From: Phytophthora quininea | Taxonomy: Eukaryota; Oomycota; Peronosporomycetes; Peronosporales; Peronosporaceae | DNA: 64,000 nucleotides | Direction of reading: 5' to 3' | Assembly (NCBI GenBank): GCA_011947345.1 | Contig: JAAVTG010000243.1 | Coordinates: forward strand, 1 to 64,000 | Part shown: positions 21,934 through 31,831 of the stretch, in pieces | Numbering within the stretch: the stretch's first letter is position 1 | Layout of the letters: every line of letters starts with the position of its first letter | Program-made: the position numbers and the translations under genes | Notes under the pieces: generated by a model | What the model was told of the DNA's origin: nothing | Seen by the model: only the letters and a program-made list of their open reading frames with translations | Database searches by the model: none

Positions 21934-22370
21934 ATGCGCAGTGCTATTAGCATGACGATTATTACGAGGCGAAATGAATTCATTTGCTCGGTCTCCGTCG
22001 ATGAAAGAACTTGGTCTAGTCGTCGCCAGTTTACATGCCGGGGTTTGTATCCTGGGCCATGCACAAGGCAATGGTGACGATGACGATGCTGAGTTTCATC
22101 TTTAGCGCTCTGTTGCTGCTGTGGTGGGTTGTAGCTTGGGAACGCGAATTTGAAAATGAACACACAGGTTGGCAAGTACCGTGATACATGCTCGGGCTGC
22201 TATCATGTATTTGTACGCCACCAGTGCTTGCACTTGACTGATTGTGTGGCATTGGCTCCTGAGATGAAATGCAACAGTGAAGAAATCGATTTTGCTAAAG
22301 AACCTGCGTTGTGACTCTTACTTTTTGAGGACGCGGTTGGTAGCTATTGATCATTAGTGTCAGTCATTTT
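21934..22370. other. Intergenic with a possible 22-residue secreted peptide (-)
   Basis: On the minus strand, ATG at about 22099 gives MKLSIVIVTIALCMAQDTNP followed by two residues and a stop near 22031. This resembles a signal peptide with almost no mature part. It may be a first exon or chance. Nothing else is seen before the retrotransposon. Confidence 0.25.
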
Positions 22371-22375
22371 CCACG
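22371..22375. repeat. Target-site duplication CCACG, left copy
   Basis: A 5-bp direct repeat directly outside the left LTR terminus. The right copy is at 31364-31368. Five bases is the usual Ty3/Gypsy duplication. Confidence 0.9.
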
Positions 22376-22506
22376 TGCCACAATTTATGCAGTGATATGG
22401 GAGCACTTGCAGAGGAAGTATGAGGTCGCTGTGTCGCTTTTGACTGGAGGTCTGCAGGAGTCTCTCACGACGGGATAATGTCGATCGGCGGGAACTCTCG
22501 GCGTAC

Positions 22507-23618
22507 GAGGAAATTCCATAATCAAGTGGAATTCCACTTACTCTTGCCTCCAGCAGTGACGATTTCCATAAGCAAGTGGATCTGGTCGTTGTAGCTAAGA
22601 AAACGCGCGATGATGTCCATAAGTAAGTGGGTGGGCTGGGACGGGTATTTTCTTACTTTTTCCTTCTTCAGTGTCGAATCTCCAAGCTCAATGGTGAAGG
22701 TCAAGTCGAAGATGCGCGTCCCCAGGAAGCGTGGCCGCCCGAGAAAGTGATTCCGGTGTCAATGTGTTTTGAAAACGCCTGCAGGACTACCGAAGCACCT
22801 TCAGCGCGTGTTCCCGTGTGGCGACGAGGCACAAACTTCTCGTGAAGCCGATCGCAGGGCGAGATCTCGTCTCGCGAGCAAGAACTATCGCTCGCGCAAG
22901 AAGCTCAAGCTGTCGCTTGAACAGTGGAAAACGGTGGAAGCGCAGGCTGCTGCAGCTCGACTTGGGCTCAGAACTCACGTCAGCATGTAGTGGTGAGGTT
23001 TGCTAATAATAGCTGGACGTTGACACGTTACAACAACATGGTATTCAAGTTGTTGTGCCATTCTTTTCATGCGTACACGCTACGGCAGCTGCAATTCAAG
23101 ATGGAACTCCAATTGCAAACCTTTATGATGCCGACCGACTTTCACTCCAACACTTTCGAGACAAATACACGCTGAAGTTTGTACCCTTTTCGATTGATTC
23201 TACGCTTACAATCGATACGTCCTGCCGCATGCCAGTCGTACCGACTTCGCCGAGAGAAAAAGGCTCACGAGGAGAAAAACCAGGACCCAAAGAGAAGCAT
23301 AAACGATGTAACACGAAAGGGAGCAAGAAGTAGAAGTGGAGGCGACGAACCAGCAAGTTGATATGTTGCTCCTTTAATCAAAATACACATTTCCATTTTC
23401 CATGATTTCATCTCCGATTGTCGTGATGGTAGCAGGTTTTTCTGTCAATAAGTCATGATTTTCTTGCCAAATGCTATGGTTTTCTCGCCACTTTCTATCC
23501 AAGTCTCATGACCGACCAACTAGTTGCAAACATATACGCACAAAGAGAGTGGGCTCAGTCTCTACACACGCTTTGGAAAAAGCAAAGTGGAATTCCACTT
23601 GGTTATGGAAATTACTCC
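22507..23618. mobile_element. Non-autonomous Mutator-like element (MULE-1)
   Basis: This 1,112-bp element is flanked by the 9-bp duplication TCGGCGTAC (22498-22506 and 23619-23627). The uninterrupted target is seen in the other LTR (near 31120-31135). Its termini are imperfect inverted repeats of about 33 bp that share CCATAAYCAAGTGGAATTCC. Degenerate copies of the CCATAARYAAGTGG core recur near 22565 and 22617. No transposase was recognised. The 9-bp duplication is the Mutator hallmark. Confidence 0.88.
22691..22750 (+). CDS. AT-hook mini-ORF in MULE-1
   Basis: The 19-codon ORF ends in PRKRGRPRK, a textbook AT-hook core (GRP flanked by basics) that binds the minor groove of AT-rich DNA. It may be the first exon of a longer gene; basic coding-like sequence (SRLASKNYRSRKKLKLS) follows near 22860-22920 after a frame change. 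Expression is unknown. Confidence 0.35.
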   Translation: MVKVKSKMRVPRKRGRPRK

Positions 23619-23643
23619 TCGGCGTACTGCGGGCCAAGCAGTT

Positions 23644-25737
23644 GGTAACCTCCAGTTGGGATCATAAACGGAACAGATCAGCATTTTGAACATGTGTCGT
23701 TTTTGCAGGATCAGCTTTGAGATCTGAAAATACACGGTCACCCGAAGGCCACGTTGAACCTCGGCCATAAATGCTTGTGAGAAGGAAGGCTCATTTGGTA
23801 ACATGCTGCTTCCAGCTCAATCTCTCCGGGCACTACTAGGCCTCTAGGCAACACTGGCAGCGTCTTACCAGGCCGTCCAAGGGGTCAAGTTCCTCAGGAA
23901 ATCAGCACGTGCTACTTCCGAGGATTTAAGTACACGCGTGTCACCTGCACCCAGGTTGCATCGCTCACCTGCACCCAGGTTACGTCGTGCACATGGCTTC
24001 ATCTCTAGTTTGTTTGGGTGCTCCCCGCTTCATTAAGCTAGGCTACAGGAGGAGAAACGATAGCTAGTCTTCATTCAATGGCAGTTCTTAATTTGACAGC
24101 AAGAGCTCACTTGGCAGTTTGGCACGCGCGCCTGGGCGTCGTTAAGAAAGACGTCCTACCGGTGCAGCCATTGTGCCCCGGCACGATGTCCTTCTTCATC
24201 AACACCATGGGCTACACCGCTGGGCGACCCCACACCTGCCAAAATGTTGATGCTACTGGCACTAGCCTCGTGGACGTCTCTAACGTCATGAAGGACCGAG
24301 TGGACACACTGGCCATCGAACAAGTCGTGCTTCCTGCGCGGAGCATATGGGAAGCCGTGCGGGCGAATTTTACGGTGCTGACAATGCGAATGCTGTCTGT
24401 GGTCTATCGGAGTCTCAAGTTCTTCGTCGTGTGTACCAAGCGGGAGCCGACACTTCAGTGCAGAAGTACACGGTGCAATCGAAATTCCGCCACTGTCCAC
24501 CGCACTGAACGAAGCTGTTTCGTTTTTCAATTTCACCACGTCACGGTGAATCGCGAGAATCTCAGCAAGCCCACACGACTAATTGGCTGGGCGCACCCGT
24601 CCCTCATTAACCTGCTTCGCTACCACGAGACAACGATTTTTGTCGATGGCACATTCCGGTGTGTGCCACCTGGGTTTAAGTAATGCGTCATCTTCATGGT
24701 GCATGATAGAGCTTCGGGGCTATTTGTTCCTGTATACTACGTCTTGAGCACTTCGCGCAGTGGAGATTCTTTTGGTACATGATACACTTTGTAGTGCAAG
24801 GCACGGATCAACAGCTTGAGCCAGCAGAGGTCGTGTGTGACTTCGAGAGCGCTTTAATTGATGCTGTGCAGACGCAATTCCCCAACGCGATCGTTCTTGG
24901 TTGCCTCTTCCATCTGAAGCAGGCACTCAGGCGCGCTATGAAGCGGTTTCTGATCCCGGAGGAGGAGTGTGTCATCGCCATGATTCGTGGGGTGCTGGAC
25001 ATCCTGACTGTTGTTGAGCACAATCTCGTTGAGCGCGGCATTAAATGGGTCAAACGTGAGATTCGCCAGCGCTGTGAAGGAGATGGAATTGAGTATTCTA
25101 AAGTCAAGTGGCGAGGATTCTGGGCCTATTTCCAGCGGACATGGCAGAAGCAGTACGGTGACGACGTGTGGAATGTGGCGGGTCTGAACAACGAGCTCAT
25201 CGCCCGCACCAACAACACACTGGAACGGTTCAACAGGGAGATCAATAACCGCTTTCCAAAGCCTCGCCTGAATATTGCTACGTTTGTAGGTGTGATCAAA
25301 ACACTTTCAGCTGAGTATGTTCAACGCCTTGCTGACGTTCCCCGTGGACGAGCGCGGCGCCCGCAACGCGAACGAATCCAACTGCCCGAGCCGGTTGAGA
25401 TACCGGATGACATTGACGATGAGTCTGATGATGATAAAGCAGCGGTTGCTGAGCTGCCGTCCAACAGCTCATCGGATGAGGAGACCGAGGAGGACGAGGA
25501 AGAGCAGTAACAGGAGAAGCCTCAGCTCGATAATCCTTTGCCAAGGATTAAAAGTTCTAGGACAAGAAGATAGCTTAGTGATAGCAAGATCTAACCGGGA
25601 GAGACTAATAAACGTCAGCTTACCTCACTGTCGTGTTGCTTCCATGGACACCTGTTAGCCTCCTGATCAATCTCAGAGTAAGTTGGTCTGATCCAAGAGC
25701 AGATCTGTACCATATATGATCCCAACGAGATTTTACC
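23644..25737 (+). mobile_element. Mutator-like element (MULE-2) with degenerate transposase
   Basis: This 2,094-bp element has terminal inverted repeats of about 40 bp (GGTAACCTCC and GGTAAAATCT starts, both followed by GTTGGGATCATA). It is flanked by a drifted 9-bp duplication: CAAGCAGTT at 23635-23643 and CAGGCGGTA at 25738-25746. The empty site CAGGCAGTT is in the 5' LTR near 31138-31146. It lies in the same LTR as MULE-1. Confidence 0.85.
24078..25510 (+). pseudogene. MULE transposase, interrupted
   Basis: The DDE-type MULE core is recognisable. HPSLINLLRYHETTIFVDGTF holds the first Asp, VVCDFESALIDAV the second, and GCLFHLKQALRRAMKRF is typical. WRGFWAYFQRTWQKQYGDDVWN and NNTLERFNREINNRFPKP lie downstream. 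The tail is acidic (SSDEETEEDEEEQ). An in-frame TAA at about 24681 follows PPGFK, and the frame shifts within about 24680-24779. It is homologous in layout to the transposase of MULE-3 at 58.4-59.9 kb. Confidence 0.8.
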
Positions 25738-25794
25738 CAGGCGGTAGTGTGTGTTGAAAGGTTGATTCAAGAATGAAAAGAACATGAAAGCTAG

Positions 25795-26190
25795 CTATCC
25801 TACTGCAACCTCTTGCGCTTCACTACAGCCTTCTTCAACATCGTCATTCCAACAAGCTGTTGTTGGTTTTACTGGGACTGGCAAGTTGACCATCTTGACA
25901 CGACTCCTCGGCTGTTGCAGCTTGAGTTGCAGACACTTGCACTTCAACTCGTGATATTCCCTCTCGCTACAAGGCCCCCTCCTTTCGCTCATGAAATCGC
26001 TCGATCAAACCGGTAACATACTTGAGATTCTGTTCCGGTTCCCATGTTGGTTCTGCTTGGCCGACCCACTTGACCAAGTATTGCTTTTACTTCTTCTTGC
26101 GTTTTCGAACTCCGATGATGTCTTCGACCAATTCACCTTCCGAGCCGTCTGGTAGTTGAACTTTCATGGTTTTCTGGTTTGAACGCTTGT
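25795..26190 (-). CDS. Chromodomain at the Pol C-terminus
   Basis: On the minus strand, after the integrase, the sequence reads QYLVKWVGQAEPTWEPEQNL, a chromodomain core that targets integration to modified chromatin in chromoviruses. A basic stretch (IGVRKRKKK) with a frame break precedes it. The last residues (EGCSEAQEVAVG) are encoded in the LTR, and the same C-terminal stretch is repeated in the 5' LTR at 31202-31357. Confidence 0.7.
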
Positions 26191-26393
26191 CGGCATCGTT
26201 GATTGCTGGCTTGAGAAGGCTTGTATGAAAAACGGGATGGAATCGGACGCCCTTCGGCAGCGCAACTCGATAGCAATCATGACTTAACTTGTCCAGGTCG
26301 TATGGGCCGATCCAACGTGGGCCGAGCTTCTTTTGGTTGTTCCAGCATGAAAATTCGCCAGATTTTCGGTGGACAACATCACCATATCGCCGA

Positions 26394-27394
26394 TCATGAA
26401 ACCTGAGCTGGCCGGTTTAAGTCGTAGAACTTTTGCATCCGGTCCTGAGTGAACTGAATCTCGCGACGTGCACTTGCAAGCACATCAGCTTGATGTTGAA
26501 CAAAGTCCTCGTGACTTTTCAATTTGCTCGAAGCTCGGGACCGCTTCGGAAGCGCCAACTGCACCGGGGTGAGCGGGAGAAATCCCAGATCCGCTACGAA
26601 CGGAGCCATCTTGATCGATTCTTGAAATCGGCAATTGTACGCGAACTCCGCCAGGCTTAGGAATTGATCCCAGTCATCTGACTTGCCATTTGAAAATGTG
26701 CGAAGATAATTTTCGATCGTTTGGTCGATGCGCTCCGTGATACCATTGGCTTGTTGACGATAGGCTGGTGGCATTTTCTGTTAAGTGCCGAGTAGAACAC
26801 ACAATCTCCCCAGAACTGTGATCGAAGCTTGGTGTCTTGATCCGACAATATCTTTACTGGCAGCCCATGTAACTTGAAAATATGATCACGATATAAACGA
26901 GCAATATTTTCGGCTTGACAGGCTTCTGTGCAAGGCCCAAAATGAGCTCGGTGAGTCAACTGATCGATCACCACCATGATAGCGTCATGCCCATCCGTTG
27001 TTAATGGTAATTTCACAATGAAATCCATTCCGACGTGTGACCACCGATCTTCGGGAATCGGATGCGACTTGAGATGACCTGGTGGCTTCGTGTTCCTTGG
27101 CTTCGTTCGTTGGCATACCTCGCACGTCTTCACATACTTTCGAATGGATCGAAGCATATGAGGCCAATAAAAATTGGACTCTACCTGGCGCATCGTCCGC
27201 TCGATCCCCGGATGTCCGGCCGTCTCGACATCGTGATGCTCAAACAGAACAGCATGTATCAATTCAGGAACTGCGGGAATTACCACTCGTGGCTTCTTGT
27301 CTGCCGGAGACTGATAGATAATCAACTCATCCTCCAAGGAATACCGTTCCATGTTGCATACTTGATGACCAGTTTTTCCTTCGTCTACGCGCAA
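26394..27394 (-). pseudogene. Ty3/Gypsy integrase, frameshifted
   Basis: The HHCC zinc domain is seen (HHDVETAGHPGIERT, then CEVCQRTKP). The catalytic triad is also visible: Asp in GMDFIVKLPLT, Asp in LSDQDTKLRSQFW, and Glu in NGITERIDQTIENYL. The last part lies in a different frame (26394-26774), with the break near 26770. The enzyme would insert the retrotransposon cDNA. Confidence 0.85.
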
Positions 27395-27539
27395 AACTTG
27401 AAGTATGCATTGAGGGACCGGATCGTCTTGGTGGAACTTCTTTCACCAGCGATGATGAACATTTCTCCACACGGCTTTGGATCGCGAGACTGGTAGTAAT
27501 GTTGTATAGTGTTTTCCGAGTGCTGACAGATTCGGAGGC

Positions 27540-28277
27540 TTATTGTGTTCCCAGATGTTCAGTTTTCAAGTCTGGCCGCCGGGATATTGCGACGGCTATG
27601 TCGTTTGTCTGCCCAGGAATATACTTGAATGTGATGGGGTATTCGCTGAGCTCGGTGTACCACCGAGCGATCCGACGAGAAATCGATTTTTGCGTCAACA
27701 CTGACTTCAGTGACTTGTGGTCTGTTTCGACAGTGAATGGTCCATCCAGCAGGTACACGCGCCACACTCGGAGACCAAACATGATCACCAATAACTCCTT
27801 TTCTCGAATGGGATAATTGACTTCCGCTCCTCGATACTTTCTCCCGTTTTACGCCACTGGTCTCTCAATTTCAACGCCGTCCCTGATCTCCTTCTGAACG
27901 AGAACCCCACCAACAGCAAAATCGGATGCATCCATCCGCATGTGGAATTCTTTTGAGAAATCTGGTATCGCCAGTACTGGAGTCTCCGAAATCAACTGCT
28001 TCAGCTTGACGAAGTGGGAACGGGTTTTGTCGGTCCACGAAATTGCAGTGTTTCGGCCGTTGACCTTCAGGAGCTCAAACAACGGCACCGCATGACTGGC
28101 GAATCCATCGCAGAATCGTTGGACGTAAACAGCAGTACCCAGAAACGATTGTAGCTCTTTTTCTTTTGCGGGAGTGGCCACTCTTGCATGACTTGTACTT
28201 TCGCTGGGTCGATGCGCACTCCATCGCGTCCGATGTAGTCTCCCAAGCATGAGATTTTCGGTGCACAAAACACACAC
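27540..28277 (-). pseudogene. Ty3/Gypsy RNase H, frame-broken and eroded
   Basis: The connection/RNase H region is split in two frames. The first part has FHMRMDASDFAVGGVLVQ with the first catalytic Asp, and the second has ETDHKSLKSVL. The terminal motif reads DIAVAISRRPD where active copies have VADALSRRP, so the last catalytic Asp is lost. A break near 27800-27850 separates the two parts. Confidence 0.8.
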
Positions 28278-29275
28278 TTGCTTAGCTTCACGAAAAACTT
28301 GGCTGTACCGAGCCGTGTCAACACGCGATCCAGTGCTATGAGGCGATCTGTTACATCTTGTCCAGGCGTAAAAATGTAGATATCGTCAAAGTAGGACTCA
28401 CAAATATCGCCAAGATCTTTGAGTACTGCACGAATGCCGCTGTTGAAAGTTGCTGGGACATTCGACAAGCCCATGGGCACGACTAAATACTCAAAGAGTC
28501 CCTCAGGAGTTTGAAACGCCGAGAAGGGTTCGTCGCCTTCGCGCATCCTGAACTGGTAGTACCCGCTTAACAGGTCGAGGCAGCTGAAAAAGAAGGCGCT
28601 CTGCATCTTTTCCAAGATCACGTCTGTGCGAGGCATTGGCATGGTTCGGCGGATGGTGTGCAGATTCATTCCCTGGTGATCGTGTACAATTCTCCACCCC
28701 ACTGGTTTTTTAACGCAAAAGGTGGGAGCTCCATGAGGTGATGTAGAGGGTCGAATTAGTCCGGCGTCAAGCATCTCGGAGACCCAGTTACGGATGACAG
28801 CTTCCTGTTCAGGAGACAATTTCCACTGCTGACGATAGATTGGCTGAGCTGTCGTCACTTCCATTTCATGGGTCCCGTGTTCCACTGCTGGGTGCTCTTT
28901 TGGAAGTTTCTGTTGGAAAACATCTTGGTGCTTCTTGAGTACCTTGTACTCAGGACGACCTCGAAACGACTCAACAGAAACTTCTTGCTTTCCTGATTCT
29001 TTCTCCGTCGCTGGTCGAATGATAAAAACAGCCTCGATTCCACCACGATTGCGGGTAATTCTCTTGAATTGTTTTGCAGTAACGAATTTGGTGGTGCCAC
29101 TGGTAATGGAGTAATACTCTTTTGAGAACATTTTCGTGTCATGTTCCTCAGTTGAATTTCTCTCCGTCACGCATTGGCAAGATGAACCGGCGCATGCCTT
29201 CTGCGGCTCGATCGTCTGTCGGACCCAGTCGATATCAGGATTTTCAGCTCGCAACCACGGCATGCCTAGAAGCAC
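28067..29275 (-). CDS. Ty3/Gypsy reverse transcriptase
   Basis: A long open frame of 402 codons. It covers the Pol linker (MPWLRAENPDIDW) and an RT with WRIVHDHQGMNLHTI, FFSCLDLLSGYYQFRM, LVVPMGLSNVPATF and the catalytic box ESYFDDIYIF. The YxDD motif is intact. A 17-nt tandem duplication at about 29262-29297 causes the break between protease and RT. The RT thumb follows to about 28100. Confidence 0.9.
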   Translation of the reverse strand: MLLGMPWLRAENPDIDWVRQTIEPQKACAGSSCQCVTERNSTEEHDTKMFSKEYYSITSGTTKFVTAKQFKRITRNRGGIEAVFIIRPATEKESGKQEVSVESFRGRPEYKVLKKHQDVFQQKLPKEHPAVEHGTHEMEVTTAQPIYRQQWKLSPEQEAVIRNWVSEMLDAGLIRPSTSPHGAPTFCVKKPVGWRIVHDHQGMNLHTIRRTMPMPRTDVILEKMQSAFFFSCLDLLSGYYQFRMREGDEPFSAFQTPEGLFEYLVVPMGLSNVPATFNSGIRAVLKDLGDICESYFDDIYIFTPGQDVTDRLIALDRVLTRLGTAKFFVKLSKCVFCAPKISCLGDYIGRDGVRIDPAKVQVMQEWPLPQKKKSYNRFWVLLFTSNDSAMDSPVMRCRCLSS

Positions 29276-29649
29276 GTCATGCCTAGAAGCACGTCATGCT
29301 CTTCCGGCACTGGAAGAATTACAAAATCGTGTGTGTATGGTTTCAACTTGTCGATATAAACGGTTAACCGGATCGTTTGATGCTCCGTCTTGAAGGTTTG
29401 TTTGTTGGCAATTGTTATCTCCAACGGTTCGTCGTGTGTCTTCACAAACTTGACCAAATTATTCCGTTCGCAGAATTCCGGGCTCACAGCATTGATGCTG
29501 GCTCTACTGTCGATGACATTGGAGATACTCAGAGAGATGTCATTCTTCTCGGCTTGGAGGACACTTTGGCAATGTAGAAGGCTGTAGTAGGCAGTCGTTG
29601 GGCTGGATCCGTCTTGTTTCCCGTTCTTGGATTCGCCCACCGCCGGCAC
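29266..29649 (-). pseudogene. Retroviral-type aspartic protease, active site altered
   Basis: The fold pattern is visible: ISNVIDSRASINAVSPEF, then FVILPVPEEHDVLLGM. The active-site triad of the family is D-S/T-G; here it reads D-S-R, so Gly is replaced by Arg. This should abolish polyprotein processing. The frame is then lost at the 17-nt tandem duplication. Confidence 0.75.
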
Positions 29650-29776
29650 TACGTCGGCCTTCTTGCACTCGCGAATACGACTGAGCTTTCGGTGGTGTCC
29701 ACTGGAACGCTCTCCATCCAGCGGACTCTCTAGTTTAAAGGCTCACTATCGTCAATGTCATCAGCGCATCCGAGCG

Positions 29777-30991
29777 CTAACTTCTCCAGCATCGCGAATA
29801 TTTTCTTCTTGCCGAAATATTTTGGCTTTTGTCGGGGTATTTAACCCAACAATCAGACTCTGGGTGGAAGCCACGGTGACAGAGAGGACACGGCGTTCGG
29901 TCTTTGGGCAAGATCTGACCGGACGTGTATGCAGCTGCACCTTGGTTTTGGCGCTTCTTCTTGGCTGAACGCTCTGTTGTATGTCGCGGCTCCTGGTTTG
30001 TCTCCTTCGGTGTCGCTTTGCTGACAATCGCATTCTCTAGGACACCTTCTTTTATCGCCTCGGACAAGTCACCAGGTTTTTTCCGATGAATGTTCTGGCG
30101 GATGCTAGCGTCCCGAAGCCCGTTCAAAAACACGTTCTTGGCGGTAAATGTGTCTAGCTTCACGACGCATTGCAGATCACGGAACTTGGCCACATAACCG
30201 TTGTAGCTTCCTGTCTGGCGAATAGTGATCAGCTTGTTCCGCATGAGGTCAAGAAAGTTGGCTCTCGGAATTCTTGCAGCAACTCCTCTTTTATCGCGCT
30301 CCACCTCTTGTCTGTTGTCGGATCCGTCATGTAGCGCTGGTACCACGTAAGCGCCGTAAGACGAACGCTTTGATTCAGTTCCTGCCCTACCAGGTGATCG
30401 TGGCGCTCCAGATCATAACCTTTTGGGTGTGTATCTTTCGAACTGAAAAAGAAAGCTATTCAGCTTCACGTCGTCGAAGACGGGTGGTTTCGTCTCCATT
30501 TTCCGAAGTCTCGGAAGACTCTCGCCGGCTGCAACCGGGGAACTGGTATCGGTAGCAGTGGTGGGGAAGTTATTACTCGGCACACTTGCTGCGTCATTCG
30601 CTTTAGTCGGCGTGGTCGAGTCGTCTCCGCAAATAGCTGTCGGTTCAGCAGAAGATGGCTGTTCCGCCGTGACGGGTGTTGATGTTGGCTGCTGGGGCGG
30701 CGCCTCTCGAGTATAAACAACTTGAGCCAACTGTTGGACTTAGCTCATCGCTGCCACGAGTTGCTGAATGCTCTGTTGCATCTGGACCATATCAGCATTG
30801 ATACTAGCAGTCTCATTCGTCACATCTTGACGTAGGTTCGCCATATTTGCTTGCATATTACCTCTCAGACGCGTCAACGACGCTTCAAGGTCTGAAATTT
30901 GGCGTGCATGTTCTTCAGTGTTACCCACAACTTCGCTGTTGTCGGGTACTGTGTCTTCTCTTCGCAGTCGTTGCGACGTTCGACGAGACAT
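29777..30991 (-). CDS. Gag of the Ty3/Gypsy element, frame-broken
   Basis: The Met at 30991 starts MSRRTSQRLRREDTVPDNSE, followed by a coiled-coil region and a Thr/Pro-rich linker (30413-30730). The capsid-like core (FLDLMRNKLITIRQ, then KNVFLNGLRDASIRQNIH) follows. A CCHC knuckle (CPLCHRGFHPESDC; spacing C-2-C-4-H-4-C) lies near 29870. Breaks occur near 30735 and 30380. Gag packages the element RNA. Confidence 0.8.
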
Positions 30992-31006
30992 CTTGAAGCT
31001 CTCCTA

Positions 31007-31363
31007 TGTCACAATTTATGCAGTGATATGGGAGCACTTGCAGATGAAGTATGAGGTCGCTGTGTCGCTTTTGACTGGAGGTCTGCAGGAGTCTCTCACG
31101 ACGGGATAATGTCGATCGGCGGGAACTCTCGGCGTACTGCGGGCCAGGCAGTTGTGTGTGTTGAAAGGTTGATTCAAGAATGAAAAGAACATGAAAGCTA
31201 GCTATCCTACTGCAACCTCTTGCGCTTCACTACAGCCTTCTTCAACATCGTCATTCCAACAAGCTGTTGTTGGTTTTACTGGGACTGGCAAGTTGACCAT
31301 CTTGACACGACTCCTCGGCTGTTGCAACTTAAGTTGCAGACACTTGCACTTCAACTCGTGACA
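31007..31363 (-). repeat. 5' LTR of the chromovirus
   Basis: A 357-bp uninterrupted LTR, TGTCAC to GTGACA on the plus strand, with 6-bp inverted tips. It serves as the empty-site reference for both MULE insertions. CCACG follows at 31364-31368. Confidence 0.9.
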
Positions 31364-31368
31364 CCACG

Positions 31369-31831
31369 GCTTCTGCCTGACGCAGGCCATACAGTATGCT
31401 CAAGATGAAATGCGAGCTGTCAAAGTCCTAACTGTGAGAGTGTTCGTGTCCTCCTTACTTCCACCACCAGACGAGGAATACGCCACAGAGAAATGTTTCC
31501 TACCGCGGCAATAGCTGTAGGATCTTGCCGCCAGCGCCAATCGTGTTGTTTTGCTCACGTAAATGTCCTAGCGAAACGAGACGATTGCAGATTCGACCCC
31601 GCAAAGAACGGTCGATTCACCAGGTTTTAACAGCACGTCAGTTGGGTGCGGTAAAATGGGAAATAAACTCCGAAGTCGTCTTGATCGAAGACTCGAAATT
31701 CCACGCCACCTTGGATCTCGCAGCTCGAATGGTTTGACATCTATTTCAGCAGCATATGCGCGGAATGTTCAGAAAGGCAAAGGCGAATCGATCTATCAAC
31801 TGACCATACTACGACTGAGCTCTGTTGTTGG
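31369..31831. other. Intergenic, no gene seen
   Basis: The sequence between the retrotransposon and the 3' end of the PH/RS gene shows no recognisable coding pattern. Confidence 0.5.

Larger units (their letters stand above)
22376..25956 (-). repeat. 3' LTR of the chromovirus, split by two MULEs
   Basis: LTR sequence matching 31007-31363 is found at 22376-22506, at about 23628-23643, and at about 25738-25956. The gaps are MULE insertions. The internal part carries the last codons of Pol (stop at 25795-25797). Confidence 0.88.
22376..31363 (-). mobile_element. Ty3/Gypsy chromovirus LTR retrotransposon with two nested MULEs
   Basis: The outer boundaries are exact. The 5-bp CCACG occurs at 22371-22375 and 31364-31368. 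The LTR termini are TGYCAC on the left and GTGAYA on the right. The right (5') LTR is 31007-31363, 357 bp. The left (3') LTR spans 22376-25956 because two other transposons sit inside it. Removing them leaves about 5.76 kb. Gene order on the minus strand is Gag, protease, RT, RNase H, integrase, chromodomain. The last Pol codons read into the 3' LTR. Only 15 nt separate the 5' LTR from the Gag ATG. Coding is broken in many places, so it is probably not autonomous. Confidence 0.93.

Noticed and set aside
25795..31390. Two tandem retrotransposons sharing one LTR
   Set aside because: The repeated Pol end at 31202-31357 first suggested this. It lies inside the 5' LTR, and the CCACG duplication at both outer edges fits a single element.
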